Shown: positions 1-8,614 of the stretch, piece by piece
Layout: each line of letters begins with the position of its first letter
How positions within the stretch are numbered: position 1 is the first letter of the stretch
Source: Lysinibacillus mangiferihumi
Lineage (GTDB): Bacteria; Bacillota; Bacilli; Bacillales_A; Planococcaceae
Direction of reading: 5' to 3'
Length of the DNA: 60,702 nucleotides
NCBI RefSeq assembly: GCF_003049665.1
Contig: NZ_PYWM01000029.1
Span: 1 to 60,702, forward strand
Translations under genes and position numbers: made by a program
The notes under the pieces: generated by a model
The model's input: the letters and a program-made list of their open reading frames with translations, nothing else
The model's database searches: none
What the model was told of the DNA's origin: nothing

Positions 1-39
1 ATAACAACGGTTGTGGACATGTATAGTTAATTGTTTAAG

Positions 40-66
40 GCAGGCTATTTTAGTCTGCTTTTTTAT
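40..66 (+). terminator. Rho-independent terminator
   Basis: Arms GCAGGCT (40-46) and AGTCTGC (52-58), with one G-T pair and a 5-nt loop, are followed by TTTTTT. It would end rightward transcription entering from left of the window. It overlaps the 3' end of the leftward small ORF. Confidence 0.7.
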
Positions 67-208
67 TTGATGAGATGTGCCAGCATCTTTCTAAAAAAGT
101 TTGCTTTGCTCTTTCTACTATCTCTAATGCTTCCAAAGCATTTGCTTCACTTTCTACTAAAGCACCAACAATTTTTGATGTAGTAGCTATTTTTTTCTGT
201 TCCTCCAC
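50..208 (-). CDS. Small hypothetical protein of a mobile element (52 aa)
   Basis: I do not recognise a family. The GTG start at 208 is chosen because AAAGGAG lies 8 nt upstream; the longer reading from 250 has no ribosome site. The product is mostly helical and charged (MEEQKKIATTSKIVGALVES at the N-terminus), with no membrane segment. It is the first gene downstream of the leftward promoter at 502-530, so it would be under control of the neighbouring ImmR-like repressor. That makes it a candidate early-lytic or excision-side gene, but it has no visible DNA-binding motif of the excisionase type. Confidence rests on the ribosome site and the position. Confidence 0.55.
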   Translation of the reverse strand: MEEQKKIATTSKIVGALVESEANALEALEIVERAKQTFLERCWHISSNKKAD

Positions 209-344
209 ACTACTCACTCCTTTAATCTCCATTAACGTTGCTACCGTCACATAAGCTATAAGTTCCGACTATACCGTCATTGGCTCGGTATCACAGCGCT
301 TTACTTAATTGGAAAATTTTAAGCTAAAACTTTCGCTAATTAGG

Positions 345-373
345 TTGACAATAATTAAAACTAGTTTTAATAT
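345..373 (+). promoter_or_regulatory. Rightward promoter with operator O1 in its spacer
   Basis: TTGACA (345-350), a 17-bp spacer and TAATAT (368-373) point rightward toward the repressor gene. The perfect palindrome TTAAAACTAGTTTTAA (355-370) fills the spacer and touches the -10. The leader to the repressor start would be about 200 nt. Promoter and operator are read from sequence; use by the repressor is inferred from position and the repeated motif. Confidence 0.65.
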
Positions 374-501
374 TAAAGCATAACTAATAAGACTTTTAAA
401 AAGCCTTTAAACCAACATTTAAACCGTTCCCCAACGAAAAATGTTTATAAATAGGTCGTATTTTTTATTGTCTTTTTTAGTTAAATAATTAGCTTACCTA
501 G

Positions 502-530
502 AGTATATTAAAACTAGTTTTAAAAGTCAA
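502..530 (-). promoter_or_regulatory. Leftward promoter with operator O2 in its spacer
   Basis: On the minus strand TTGACT (530-525), a 17-bp spacer and TATACT (507-502) form a near-consensus sigma-A promoter. The identical palindrome TTAAAACTAGTTTTAA (508-523) occupies the spacer. It fires leftward toward the small ORF at 50-208 and faces the rightward promoter at 345-373, so the two transcripts would overlap over roughly 110 bp. Confidence 0.7.
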
Positions 531-539
531 ACACTATTT

Positions 540-555
540 TTAAAGGTAGTTTTAA
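540..555. promoter_or_regulatory. Operator O3, imperfect copy
   Basis: TTAAAGGTAGTTTTAA differs from the perfect operator at two central positions. It lies 10 bp upstream of the leftward -35 and in the leader of the repressor gene, as expected of a weaker autoregulatory site. Confidence 0.55.
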
Positions 556-587
556 AAAAAGGTATGCAAACGAAGGGAAATGTTGAT

Positions 588-1019
588 ATGACAGCGTTTG
601 ACATATTAAAAAAACTTTGTGATGAACAAGGTATATCTGTAAATACACTAGAAGAAAGAATAGGATTAAGCAAAAACACACTATATTCTTGGAAGAAAAA
701 TACACCAAAAGGCAGTAACCTTGTTAAAGTTGCAGACTTCTTTGATGTTAGTACAGATTATTTACTTGGACGTTCTGATAAGAAACGTTACTACGATCTA
801 ACAGAAAAAGATGAAAAAACTATACAAGAAGAACTACAAAAAATGGTAGAAGGTCTATCTAAAAGTGGACACGCATCCTTTGATGGTAGAACTCTTGATG
901 AGTTAAGCGAGGAAGAAATAGAAGATAGAGAATTATTATTATCAAGTTTAGAAAATTCATTAAGACTAGCTAAGAGAGTAGCAAAACAGAAATTCACCCC
1001 TAAAAAATTTAGAGATTAA
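588..1019 (+). CDS. ImmR/CI-like XRE-family repressor
   Basis: An N-terminal helix-turn-helix of the Cro/CI type (residues about 2-60, with LEERIGLSKNTLYSWKK) ends in the typical VADFFDVSTDYLLGR helix. A charged C-terminal helical tail of about 70 residues probably mediates dimerisation. Start ATG 588 is preferred over ATG 564 because AAGGGA lies upstream of it. It is followed after 17 nt by an ImmA-like metalloprotease and then an integrase, the immR-immA-int order known from ICEBs1 and related phages. It should bind the three 16-bp sites at 355, 508 and 540, repress the leftward promoter and control its own. Family assignment is firm; the operator link is inference. Confidence 0.85.
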   Translation: MTAFDILKKLCDEQGISVNTLEERIGLSKNTLYSWKKNTPKGSNLVKVADFFDVSTDYLLGRSDKKRYYDLTEKDEKTIQEELQKMVEGLSKSGHASFDGRTLDELSEEEIEDRELLLSSLENSLRLAKRVAKQKFTPKKFRD

Positions 1020-1036
1020 AGGGAGTGTTGGATGCC

Positions 1037-1486
1037 ATGTCAATAAAGTCAATTGTTAATCAGTTAATTAAAAAATATGGAACCAATGACCCTTTCAAGC
1101 TCGCTGAGTACATGGGTGTGCTTATTGTGTTCGAACCTTTAGGGAATGCACTTGGGTACTATAATAAGCATTTTAGAGTTCCTATAATTCATATTAATGA
1201 AAATGCTGATAGGAAATTACAGATTTTTATTTGCGGTCATGAATTAGGTCACTACATTCAACATGAAGATATCAACACTTCGTTTTTAAAAAAACACACT
1301 CTTTTTTCTACCGATAAAATAGAAATAGAAGCTAATACTTTTGCTGTAGAACTATTATTACCTGACGATTTATTTTTAGAACAAAACGATTCAAGTTTTA
1401 CCATCTATGATGCAATTGAAGAAAATGGTGTTCCAAAAGAGCTACTTTCTTTAAAAACTATAGATGGTAAAAAAATTTTACCCTAA
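1037..1486 (+). CDS. ImmA/IrrE-type metallopeptidase
   Basis: The HExxH zinc motif is present as GHELGHYIQHE (H68, E69, H72 from ATG 1037), with the downstream EANTFAVELLLP helix supplying the third ligand (E98). This is the COG2856/ImmA family, which cleaves the cognate ImmR repressor to induce the element. Start ATG 1037 is used with GGGAG upstream; a GTG at 1025 is the alternative but sits on top of the ribosome site. It is co-transcribed with the repressor. The inducing signal (DNA damage or a peptide) cannot be read from the sequence. Confidence 0.85.
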   Translation: MSIKSIVNQLIKKYGTNDPFKLAEYMGVLIVFEPLGNALGYYNKHFRVPIIHINENADRKLQIFICGHELGHYIQHEDINTSFLKKHTLFSTDKIEIEANTFAVELLLPDDLFLEQNDSSFTIYDAIEENGVPKELLSLKTIDGKKILP

Positions 1487-1566
1487 AAACAACAAACATT
1501 CCCATTAAAGGTGGTGATAGTAAAACTAGTACGATAAGAATTTAGGCATTGAAAGGAGAAATTATA

Positions 1567-2757
1567 ATGGCGAACATCGAAAAACGTGGTGAAAATTCAT
1601 ATCGTTTTACTGTCTATTTACCGAAAGATGCTCAAGGTAAATATCCTAAGAGGCGTAAATCAATAACTATTGAAGAAAAAATGTCACCAAAGCAACTAAA
1701 GGAATTTTTAGATCGTGAATATCTAAAATTTAAGGATGAGGTCTTATCAGGTAACTATGTGCAAACTGAAAGAATACTTTTTAAAGATTTTGCAGAACAA
1801 TGGGAAAAAGATTTCGCATCAACTCTTGCCCTAACGACATTTGGAAATCACCAACGAAAACTGGAATTGCATATTAACCCTGTAATTGGTCACATGCGTA
1901 TGGATCAAATAAATCAATTCCATCTTATGACAGTCATACGTGATATGAAACGTTATGACGGTAAAGATGATCCAGTAACTTATCACAGCAAACAAGACGT
2001 ATATAGGACACTTAAAAGTATATTTAAGTACGCTGTAAAATGGGGTGTATTATCTAATAATCCAATGGACGGAATTGAAAAGCCACGCCCTAGCGATACT
2101 GATGATGTCGGGAAAGAAATGCAAATTTATGAGGAAGATGAAATAGAACAATTAATGCAGATGTTACAATCCGAACCTGCTTTATGGAGAATGATGTTCA
2201 CTCTTGCATTAGCTGCTGGTCTTCGAAAAGGAGAATTACTGGGATTAGAATGGAAAGATGTAGATTTCGATAAACAACAAATTTATATTCATCAATCTAT
2301 TGTTTTAACAAAACAAGGTCCACACATAAAATCCACTAAAACTAAAAAATCTAAAAGATATGTAACTTTACCTGAATCAGTTATGGATGAATTGAAAACA
2401 TATCGAAAATATTGGGCTAAAGAGAAATTACTAAAAGGCGATAAGTGGGTTGAACAAGATAGAGAATGGCTATTTAATTCATTTGACGGCACTCATCTAT
2501 ACCCAACAAGCCCATCAAAACGGTGGCATCAATTTATTAATGGTCATAAGTTCAAATATATCCGACTACATGATTTGCGCCACACATCTGCGTCATTATT
2601 AATAGCTCAAGGTGTTCACGCTAAACTTATCAGCGAGCGTTTAGGACACTCTGATATATCTGTTACAATGAACACTTATGGACATGCATTCAAGTCTGCT
2701 GACCGTGCTGCGGCTGATAAGCTGGATGGATTCTTTAGAGTGAAAAAACAATCTTAA
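1567..2757 (+). CDS. Tyrosine recombinase/integrase
   Basis: A 396-residue phage-type integrase: an N-terminal AP2-like arm-binding segment (SYRFTVYLPKDAQGKYPKRR), a SAM-like core-binding domain (about 65-165) and a C-terminal catalytic domain. The catalytic set is visible: Arg in ALAAGLRKGELLGLEW, Lys in the beta-hairpin (STKTKKSKRYVTL), HDLRHTSA, LGHSDISVTMNTYGH with the Tyr nucleophile. Start ATG 1567 has AAAGGAG at 1552-1557; the upstream in-frame ATG at 1549 does not. It is the last gene of the immR-immA-int operon and lies beside the probable attachment site. It appears intact. Confidence 0.93.
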   Translation: MANIEKRGENSYRFTVYLPKDAQGKYPKRRKSITIEEKMSPKQLKEFLDREYLKFKDEVLSGNYVQTERILFKDFAEQWEKDFASTLALTTFGNHQRKLELHINPVIGHMRMDQINQFHLMTVIRDMKRYDGKDDPVTYHSKQDVYRTLKSIFKYAVKWGVLSNNPMDGIEKPRPSDTDDVGKEMQIYEEDEIEQLMQMLQSEPALWRMMFTLALAAGLRKGELLGLEWKDVDFDKQQIYIHQSIVLTKQGPHIKSTKTKKSKRYVTLPESVMDELKTYRKYWAKEKLLKGDKWVEQDREWLFNSFDGTHLYPTSPSKRWHQFINGHKFKYIRLHDLRHTSASLLIAQGVHAKLISERLGHSDISVTMNTYGHAFKSADRAAADKLDGFFRVKKQS

Positions 2758-2793
2758 CCCCTGGGGTCATATTGGGGTTAAAGTGGGGTTAAA
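2754..2793. repeat. Integrase arm-type repeats
   Basis: Directly after the int stop, GGGGTTAAA occurs twice in tandem, 11 bp apart (2772-2782 and 2783-2793), with an inverted TTAACCCC overlapping the int stop codon (from 2754). Such short repeats next to int are usual arm-binding sites. The function is inferred from position. Confidence 0.45.
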
Positions 2794-2797
2794 ATTG

Positions 2798-2963
2798 TTT
2801 ATAAATAATTGTAATCAATGATAAAGCGCGATAATAATTAATACAAAACCTTTGAATAACAGCATTTATTGTAATTATTTATAAATAAATTACCTCTCAC
2901 AACTCATTTGAGGAGTGGTGGTTTAAAACTTTCTATAATAACTACGGCATACGCGGCTTTTAA
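2798..2963 (+). other. Probable attachment region with a possible host-gene 3' end
   Basis: TTTATAAATAATT (2798-2810) and its exact inverse AATTATTTATAAA (2873-2885) bracket a 62-bp AT-rich segment. Immediately after, an open frame (2889-2963) reads HNSFEEWWFKTFYNNYGIRG then F and stop, with no start codon of its own, and a terminator follows. This could be the 3' end of a host gene restored by integration, so attR may lie near 2885-2910. The other junction is outside the window, so the att core cannot be defined. Confidence 0.3.
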
Positions 2964-2995
2964 CTTTACCATTAGAGCCTCAGGGCTTCAAAGCG

Positions 2996-3030
2996 ACTCA
3001 CCCTTCTTTATTGGAGGGTGAGTTTTTTAT
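2996..3030 (+). terminator. Rho-independent terminator
   Basis: ACTCACCCT (2996-3004) pairs with AGGGTGAGT (3015-3023), followed by TTTTTTAT. It closes rightward transcription from the integrase operon or from the host gene 3' end. The 140 bp from here to 3171 hold nothing I can identify. Confidence 0.85.
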
Positions 3031-3171
3031 GTTATTTTCTAACGTGTGCAAAAAATCTCCTGTACCATTATTAAGTGGGATTTAAGACAGAAAACTTAGC
3101 GAACCTAAAAGACAGCAAAAAGAATGCATCGAAAAATGCGTAGAACTTCACTCTATTCTTTTCAATCATAC

Positions 3172-4197
3172 TCATTTTAATAACTTACTTAACAAATCCT
3201 CATGCCATTCATTATTTTCCTTAACAAATACATCTTCTTCAATGAATTTATCCGTAGACAACTCTTTTAGTGTTAACAGCGGTACTAGTGGATAATATAA
3301 TTCCTCAACCTCGTAAAGGACCTCAAATGCTAAATACTCCACATTTTGAGTCTTAACTTTTTTAATAAAAACATCCCAATTTATATCCTGTGACTTAATT
3401 AACCGATAGATATCCGTATATTTAAAAAGAGATACATCCTTGTTATATTTTTTATCCTTATAAACATCTACACATAAAGAGAGTAACGTATCTTCCCATA
3501 ACAAAACGTTAAATTGAACCCCATCTATTGTTAATATTTGTACATTTTTTAGCAATTCTTCCGTTACATCTTCTTGAAGTTTACGCTCACTGAATGAGTG
3601 TGGAAAAAATTGCAATCTAATTTTAAATATATCCAAAAATTTCATCTCGGTTGATTTAACTAAATCAATCGGATTTAGGTTTTCAAGTATCATATCCCCA
3701 GTTTTCAAATTCACATCAGCGTTATTTGGCATGTAACCAATAGACTGTAGACATTGTATGACCTTACCTTTATCTTTATAATTCACTAACACCTTACTAT
3801 CGTAGTACGGACTGTGAAGACTGTCCTTATAGATCGTTTGGCAATTTGGCAGCCCGTCTAATAAAGCATACGAAATTTCTGCTGTATTCAATATTTCTAT
3901 CAACTGTAACTGATGTTGTAACTGTTCGTTGGCGATCTCTTTGTGCAATTTATATTCTAAATTAGATATTGTTTTTAATTTTACATACCCACATTCAAAG
4001 TTAGTTTCATCCACTATGTACTTTCTTATAATTACAGATACATTTGGGAAAATATGATGCATCTTTAATAGCCCTATTACTCGTACCCAATCTAAAGGCA
4101 TTTTAAGTAATTGTTTTAAAGTATCAACCTCTACATACGATAAACTTTCTTTCGAGAGTAATAATATAAGATTATTTTCCCAATCAGTATATAACAA
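3172..4197 (-). CDS. Uncharacterised nucleotidyltransferase-fold protein
   Basis: The 341-residue layout resembles the NTP_transf_5 (PF14907) family: a helical N-terminal half, then a nucleotidyltransferase core around AEISYALLDGLPN...SPYYDSKVLVNYKDKGKVIQCLQSIGY. In that family the core normally reads GD(I/V)D followed by hydrophobics; here the corresponding stretch is YYDSKVLVN, so the second metal-binding Asp seems absent. The TTG start at 4197 has AAGGGG 9 nt upstream. It follows the transporter/oxidoreductase operon but is separated from it by a terminator. PF14907 proteins often sit in peptide-modification clusters, which is only a hint here. Family call moderate. Confidence 0.5.
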   Translation of the reverse strand: MLYTDWENNLILLLSKESLSYVEVDTLKQLLKMPLDWVRVIGLLKMHHIFPNVSVIIRKYIVDETNFECGYVKLKTISNLEYKLHKEIANEQLQHQLQLIEILNTAEISYALLDGLPNCQTIYKDSLHSPYYDSKVLVNYKDKGKVIQCLQSIGYMPNNADVNLKTGDMILENLNPIDLVKSTEMKFLDIFKIRLQFFPHSFSERKLQEDVTEELLKNVQILTIDGVQFNVLLWEDTLLSLCVDVYKDKKYNKDVSLFKYTDIYRLIKSQDINWDVFIKKVKTQNVEYLAFEVLYEVEELYYPLVPLLTLKELSTDKFIEEDVFVKENNEWHEDLLSKLLK

Positions 4198-4254
4198 TTA
4201 CTCTTTCCCCTTCCATCTCCCAATAAAATTGAATCAAACCCTATGACAATATAA

Positions 4255-4283
4255 AAGGAAAAGGCACCTATAAATGTGCCTTT
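4255..4283 (-). terminator. Terminator of the leftward 4341-9805 operon
   Basis: AAAGGCAC (4260-4267) and GTGCCTTT (4276-4283) form an 8-bp stem; on the minus strand it is followed by a T-rich run. It separates the operon from the nucleotidyltransferase-like gene. Confidence 0.7.
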
Positions 4284-4340
4284 CTCCATAAACATTTCAT
4301 CTATTCAATTTATTTAACGACTAATAGAAATAATCAATTA

Positions 4341-5540
4341 CTAACTAAACTTTTCTTGGATGGGCGTTTCTTTAGCATTCACTCGATACGATTCTACTAC
4401 TGATATACATGCTAGTATTCCAGCAATAGACATTAGAAGCCAAGCTACATTGGAACCTAAAGTTGTAAACACAAAACCAAAAATTAATGGTCCGACAGCT
4501 GCCCCTAGAGAAACACCCATCTGACTAATAGCAGTTGCTTGCCCTTCTCTACCAGGATAAGCAGCTCCTGTTACATAGTGTAGTAATCCAGCCCAGCCCC
4601 AGCCACCACCATAGGCTAAAATAGCCCCTACTACTTGTAGAGTGTGTGAAGGCATGGTTAATGCTGCTGTACCTAATGATCCAACGATAAACATTGATAG
4701 TAACAGTAGTTTTTCAAGCCCTCTAAAACGGTCAATTGCTAATCCAGCAAAAACCCTTACTAAAATATTTGTAATCGATGCAACTGCGGCTACCATACTA
4801 GCTTTAACTAATGTAATTCCTCCATGCGTTAGAGATGTAATCAAAAATCCACCTAAGCTATTTCCAATTGCAGCGCCTAGGCCTCCTGCTATCGCTAACA
4901 ACATTAAATGTCTATTTAAGCGTAGTTTTGATGCATTTTTCTTTTTAGCATTGCTATGTTCATCATCATTTGACTTCATCAGTATGATCATGCCATATAA
5001 TAAAGTTAGTACGGCAACAAGTCCGAATAGATTTCTCCATCCTATAGGCACCGCTAAAAAAGGAACAGAAAGGCTACAAAACAAAGTTGCTGCAGGTATG
5101 GCTGCTTGTTTCAACCCAAACGCAAATCCTTGAATCTTCTCCGGGCACCGTCTGATAATTAGCATATTAGTAAATGGTTGACTGTAGCCATAGACAGCTC
5201 CCCCAAAAGCAGCACCTACCCATAATCCAATTTCCGGATATACGAACGTTAAGAAAAGGCTGAATGCCGTAACTAGAACTGCTATGCCTATTTTCTTATC
5301 TATGGAATGATGGCTATTTATTTGCCTACTAATATAGGCTCCCATAAGAGATCCTAACCAATATAATGTTATTGTTACGCCTATAGCTCCAACACTAAAC
5401 CCTGTATCCTTCCTTATTAAATCATTTACTGCACCTGGTAAAAATACAGGAGTTGAAGTCAAAATCGTAACAAAAACTACGGTTAGCGCTGTGAAAACAC
5501 TTCTTGATGTTTTTCTTTCTGATTTATTATGCTCTAACAA
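4341..5540 (-). CDS. MFS transporter (12 TM)
   Basis: A 399-residue integral membrane protein with about 12 hydrophobic segments in two halves separated by a cytoplasmic loop (MKSNDDEHSNAKKKNASKLR). It has the overall look of MFS_1 exporters of the CynX/NimT or drug-efflux kind; the substrate is unknown. The TTG start overlaps the end of the FAD/NAD-binding gene by 14 bp, which implies translational coupling. It is the distal gene of a leftward operon with an oxidoreductase, a nitronate monooxygenase and a second MFS, so it probably moves the substrate or product of that pathway. Confidence 0.75.
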   Translation of the reverse strand: MLEHNKSERKTSRSVFTALTVVFVTILTSTPVFLPGAVNDLIRKDTGFSVGAIGVTITLYWLGSLMGAYISRQINSHHSIDKKIGIAVLVTAFSLFLTFVYPEIGLWVGAAFGGAVYGYSQPFTNMLIIRRCPEKIQGFAFGLKQAAIPAATLFCSLSVPFLAVPIGWRNLFGLVAVLTLLYGMIILMKSNDDEHSNAKKKNASKLRLNRHLMLLAIAGGLGAAIGNSLGGFLITSLTHGGITLVKASMVAAVASITNILVRVFAGLAIDRFRGLEKLLLLSMFIVGSLGTAALTMPSHTLQVVGAILAYGGGWGWAGLLHYVTGAAYPGREGQATAISQMGVSLGAAVGPLIFGFVFTTLGSNVAWLLMSIAGILACISVVESYRVNAKETPIQEKFS

Positions 5541-7488
5541 GAATTTTTCTCATCTCTTTCTCTTTGTTTTCGTGTTCTGCATGTAATAGACTAATAATTT
5601 CTCGTGCAATTGCATCGGATTCACATAATGTAACTGAATTAACCCCAGGTCTAATTCCCGCTGCAGTGACCCAGTGAACGCCTTCAGTTGGAACACCAAA
5701 AGCAAACCTTCTTGAATGCTCTTTGCCCTCACCGTCCAAAACTTTGTTAAGAGGTCTGCTCACAGCTAGCCCCCCTGTATCATAAATCAAACCATTGCAA
5801 CTAGGTATTTTATAAGTTTGACATTGTTTTGTTTTTAACAAATAAGACATTAATGGATCAGCATTTCGCATTAAATTTGTCTCAGGAAGACGTGCTTCAA
5901 TGAGGGCCTTAGCCTTTATGCCACTATTGTTAACGAATGGTGACACAGCATAAAATATCGATTCTTCTTCTACTAATTCTACTTGAAGTTTTGGTCCGAT
6001 AATGTTAACAATTCCTGCTTCCATCAAAGCAATCATTTGTTCAATTCGAATTGCTGGTGGACCAATCGAAAAGAATGCATTTAACGGAGTGTACCAATTC
6101 TTTAATTCGATTTTATACGAATCTCCATTAATACCCGCGTAATCTACGATAAGACGAATTTCATTACGCAAATCTCGTAACGCATCTAATGCCGATTTTA
6201 AAGGACTGGTCACATTACCTCTTTTGGCCTCCTTTAAGTCTAAAGACAGATAATGAATTAACCAATCATTAAATTCTTCGGGATTATCATAAAATTGATT
6301 TTTGACAGGATTAGCAAGCGTTTCCCAATCCCACATTAAACCATCTGGAATGCCAAAGTCCTTTAAAATGCTTCTCTCATGTTCACTTCCATAGGAATAG
6401 AGACTATATTTATCCTGAAACTCCTGTCCAGCATTCAAACCTGATTTCTCTTCAATGATTGCCTTGTAATAAATCGTTTCTACTTCTTTCGCAATAAGTG
6501 GCCATACATCATTTTTAAAGTCTACTGCTTTTCCTTCTATAGTTTTTTTGTGGAAATTATTAATCACCTCTGGAGTGATGTATATTGGTGTGTGTCTGCC
6601 TGATGCACCCTTTTCATTTTCACCACGAGCGTGATATGGAATGCCTCTTCGAGAACCTGCATAGATGATAGGTTCTTCCCCTGAAGCTTGGTATACTAAT
6701 TTGTTTCCTGTTCGTATGAACTGTCCGCCTCTTCCCAGTGTAAACAGTGACATATAATCGAAGAAATTCAAACCGAGTCCCTTTAAAATAACAGGCTCTC
6801 CTGCTTTTATGCACTCTAATGAAACATCGGCTGGATTACTCGGGGTAATATAGATCATTCCCTTTTCAGCTGCGATTTCTCTTAATTTCTCTTCTTCTGG
6901 AGATAAACTTACCGGTGTATGACCTTGCGCTAACACGACAGCGTTCACTCTTAAATGAACATTATCCTTTTCAAGCTGTACAATCTGGCTTCCATCATAT
7001 GCATCATCAATCGCAATAGCTCGTGTTTGATGAGTATATACCATGACGTTACTTGGCATAGTTAAGACAACTTCTTTAAATACCCATTCCAAGTAGTGAC
7101 CATAAAAGGCACGTGTAGGATAGGAATCTGGTTTTAATTCTTCTGCCTCTCTCATCACTAATTCGCTATATTCCAAATTAGCATTCGCTATCTTTGTTAA
7201 AGACTTAGCCCATTCATACAAACAAGGACCTTGCATAATAGGACCTTCACATTCAACGCTAAAATCTGTAAACAAAGTAATTTGAGAAGCTACTGTGTTC
7301 ATCAATAACGTTTTTGACTGATTTGTTCTCCACACTTCGCCAGAACCTGGAAGGAAAGGGTCTATCATATAAATTTCAATTTTACCTGCATAAGAGTCTT
7401 CTTTAAAATTTGTACGAAGTCTTTCTAATACAGAAAGTCCTCTTGGTCCGCAACCTACTAAAGCAATTCTAAAAATATCTTTTGTCAT
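5527..7488 (-). CDS. FAD/NAD(P)-binding protein (PF13454 type)
   Basis: The 653-residue protein opens with a Rossmann fold, IALVGCGPRGLSVLERL (GxGxxG variant), matching the FAD-NAD(P)-binding family PF13454, whose members act as flavoprotein oxidoreductases in amino-acid or secondary metabolism. A second glycine-rich segment is GLGLNFFDYMSLFTLGRGG, and GVHWVTAAGIRPGVNSVTLC near the C-terminus resembles the closing FAD motif. Start ATG 7488 is chosen because AGAAGGAG lies 7 nt upstream; the reading from 7539 adds 17 residues with no ribosome site. It is coupled to the downstream MFS and sits 61 bp after the nitronate monooxygenase. The reaction is not deducible from sequence. Confidence 0.75.
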   Translation of the reverse strand: MTKDIFRIALVGCGPRGLSVLERLRTNFKEDSYAGKIEIYMIDPFLPGSGEVWRTNQSKTLLMNTVASQITLFTDFSVECEGPIMQGPCLYEWAKSLTKIANANLEYSELVMREAEELKPDSYPTRAFYGHYLEWVFKEVVLTMPSNVMVYTHQTRAIAIDDAYDGSQIVQLEKDNVHLRVNAVVLAQGHTPVSLSPEEEKLREIAAEKGMIYITPSNPADVSLECIKAGEPVILKGLGLNFFDYMSLFTLGRGGQFIRTGNKLVYQASGEEPIIYAGSRRGIPYHARGENEKGASGRHTPIYITPEVINNFHKKTIEGKAVDFKNDVWPLIAKEVETIYYKAIIEEKSGLNAGQEFQDKYSLYSYGSEHERSILKDFGIPDGLMWDWETLANPVKNQFYDNPEEFNDWLIHYLSLDLKEAKRGNVTSPLKSALDALRDLRNEIRLIVDYAGINGDSYKIELKNWYTPLNAFFSIGPPAIRIEQMIALMEAGIVNIIGPKLQVELVEEESIFYAVSPFVNNSGIKAKALIEARLPETNLMRNADPLMSYLLKTKQCQTYKIPSCNGLIYDTGGLAVSRPLNKVLDGEGKEHSRRFAFGVPTEGVHWVTAAGIRPGVNSVTLCESDAIAREIISLLHAEHENKEKEMRKILVRA

Positions 7489-7549
7489 TTTAAAACTCCT
7501 TCTAATAAATTTATAATGACCAACCCTGTATATTAGCAAAAATCATACA

Positions 7550-8575
7550 TTATTTGTTTACTTGCAGCATCAATGTTTTTATTAAATCTGCCGCTGGAAG
7601 AGATTGAGCAAGTTTATAGCCCTGTCCTGCCCATAAAGACATGTACTTTGGATTATTTGACTGGACTGCCTCTTTTCTTAATTTTTGTGTCATATAATGA
7701 ACTTGTGGATACGCAGCTGGTGCTTCCTTGTCATAAGTGGATAGAAAATAATTTACTAACCCTCTAGCACGCCTGCCAGTAAATGCACGCGTAATATGGG
7801 TTGTGGTAAAGTCCGAATCAGTTAAAGCCTTTCTATATACTGTATTCGTCCCACTTTCTGGACAAAGGAGAAAAGCAGTACCTAATTGAGCAGCACTAGC
7901 ACCTGCCTCTAAAACAGCAGTAATCGTACAACCATCCATAATCCCCCCTGCCGCTATAATAGGAATATCGATTTCTTTTTTCACGATACTTATAAAAACG
8001 AGTAAGCCATACTCTTCGTGAGGTTCCATATTATTTGAAAAGGAAGCTCTATGTCCTCCCGCCTCTATGCCTTGCAAACATAATGCATCGGCACCCGATT
8101 CATTTGCTATTTTTGCTTCTTCTAAATTTGTAACGGTAACAATTACGAAACTTCCATTTTGCTTTAATTCTTTTATAGTTTCAGTAGACGGACATCCAAA
8201 AGTAAAACTTACAACAGGTATTTTTTCTTCTTTGATTAAGTCAATTTTGTTATGCCAGTCATCATCATCCACGATTGGATCTCCAACTGTAGTTCCTAAT
8301 AGTAATGCTTCTTTTTCTAACTTCGCTCGATAGTCGTCCACATTACAATTATCATTGATTTCATTTAGGTTAGGGACAAATAAATTTACACCAAAAATAT
8401 TAGAAGACAAATTACGAAATTCTTGAATATCTTTTCTTAAATCTTCAGTTGTTTTGTATCCAGCAGCTAGAAAACCTAATCCTCCTGCATTGGATACCGC
8501 TGCGGCAAGAGCTGGCGTCGATACCCCTCCCGCCATAGGAGCTTGTATAATTGGGTATTTTAATTTATCTAACAT
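7550..8575 (-). CDS. Nitronate monooxygenase family (2-nitropropane dioxygenase-like)
   Basis: A TIM-barrel FMN enzyme: N-terminal YPIIQAPMAGGVSTPALAAAVSNAGGLG, the phosphate-binding IIAAGGIMDG, and LCLQGIEAGGHRAS, whose His is the catalytic base in class I nitronate monooxygenases. Length (341 aa) is normal. These enzymes oxidise alkyl nitronates such as propionate-3-nitronate with O2 and FMN; FabK-like enoyl reductases share the fold, but the GGHR motif favours the monooxygenase. The ribosome site is AAGGAG before ATG 8575. Same operon as the two MFS genes and the FAD protein. Confidence 0.85.
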   Translation of the reverse strand: MLDKLKYPIIQAPMAGGVSTPALAAAVSNAGGLGFLAAGYKTTEDLRKDIQEFRNLSSNIFGVNLFVPNLNEINDNCNVDDYRAKLEKEALLLGTTVGDPIVDDDDWHNKIDLIKEEKIPVVSFTFGCPSTETIKELKQNGSFVIVTVTNLEEAKIANESGADALCLQGIEAGGHRASFSNNMEPHEEYGLLVFISIVKKEIDIPIIAAGGIMDGCTITAVLEAGASAAQLGTAFLLCPESGTNTVYRKALTDSDFTTTHITRAFTGRRARGLVNYFLSTYDKEAPAAYPQVHYMTQKLRKEAVQSNNPKYMSLWAGQGYKLAQSLPAADLIKTLMLQVNK

Positions 8576-8614
8576 ACCGTTCTCCTTTTCATCGATGATT
8601 TAATATTTCGAAAA

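Noticed and set aside
520..708. 62-residue minus-strand ORF over the repressor leader
   Set aside because: It overlaps the operators and the repressor gene and has no ribosome site; the Phe/Leu-rich product comes from AT-rich sequence.
1520..1532. A fourth ImmR operator between immA and int (TAAAACTAGTA)
   Set aside because: Only one half matches the 16-bp palindrome and it is not at a promoter.
4642..5133. 163-residue ORF opposite the MFS gene
   Set aside because: Shadow of the membrane protein coding strand; no ribosome site or family.
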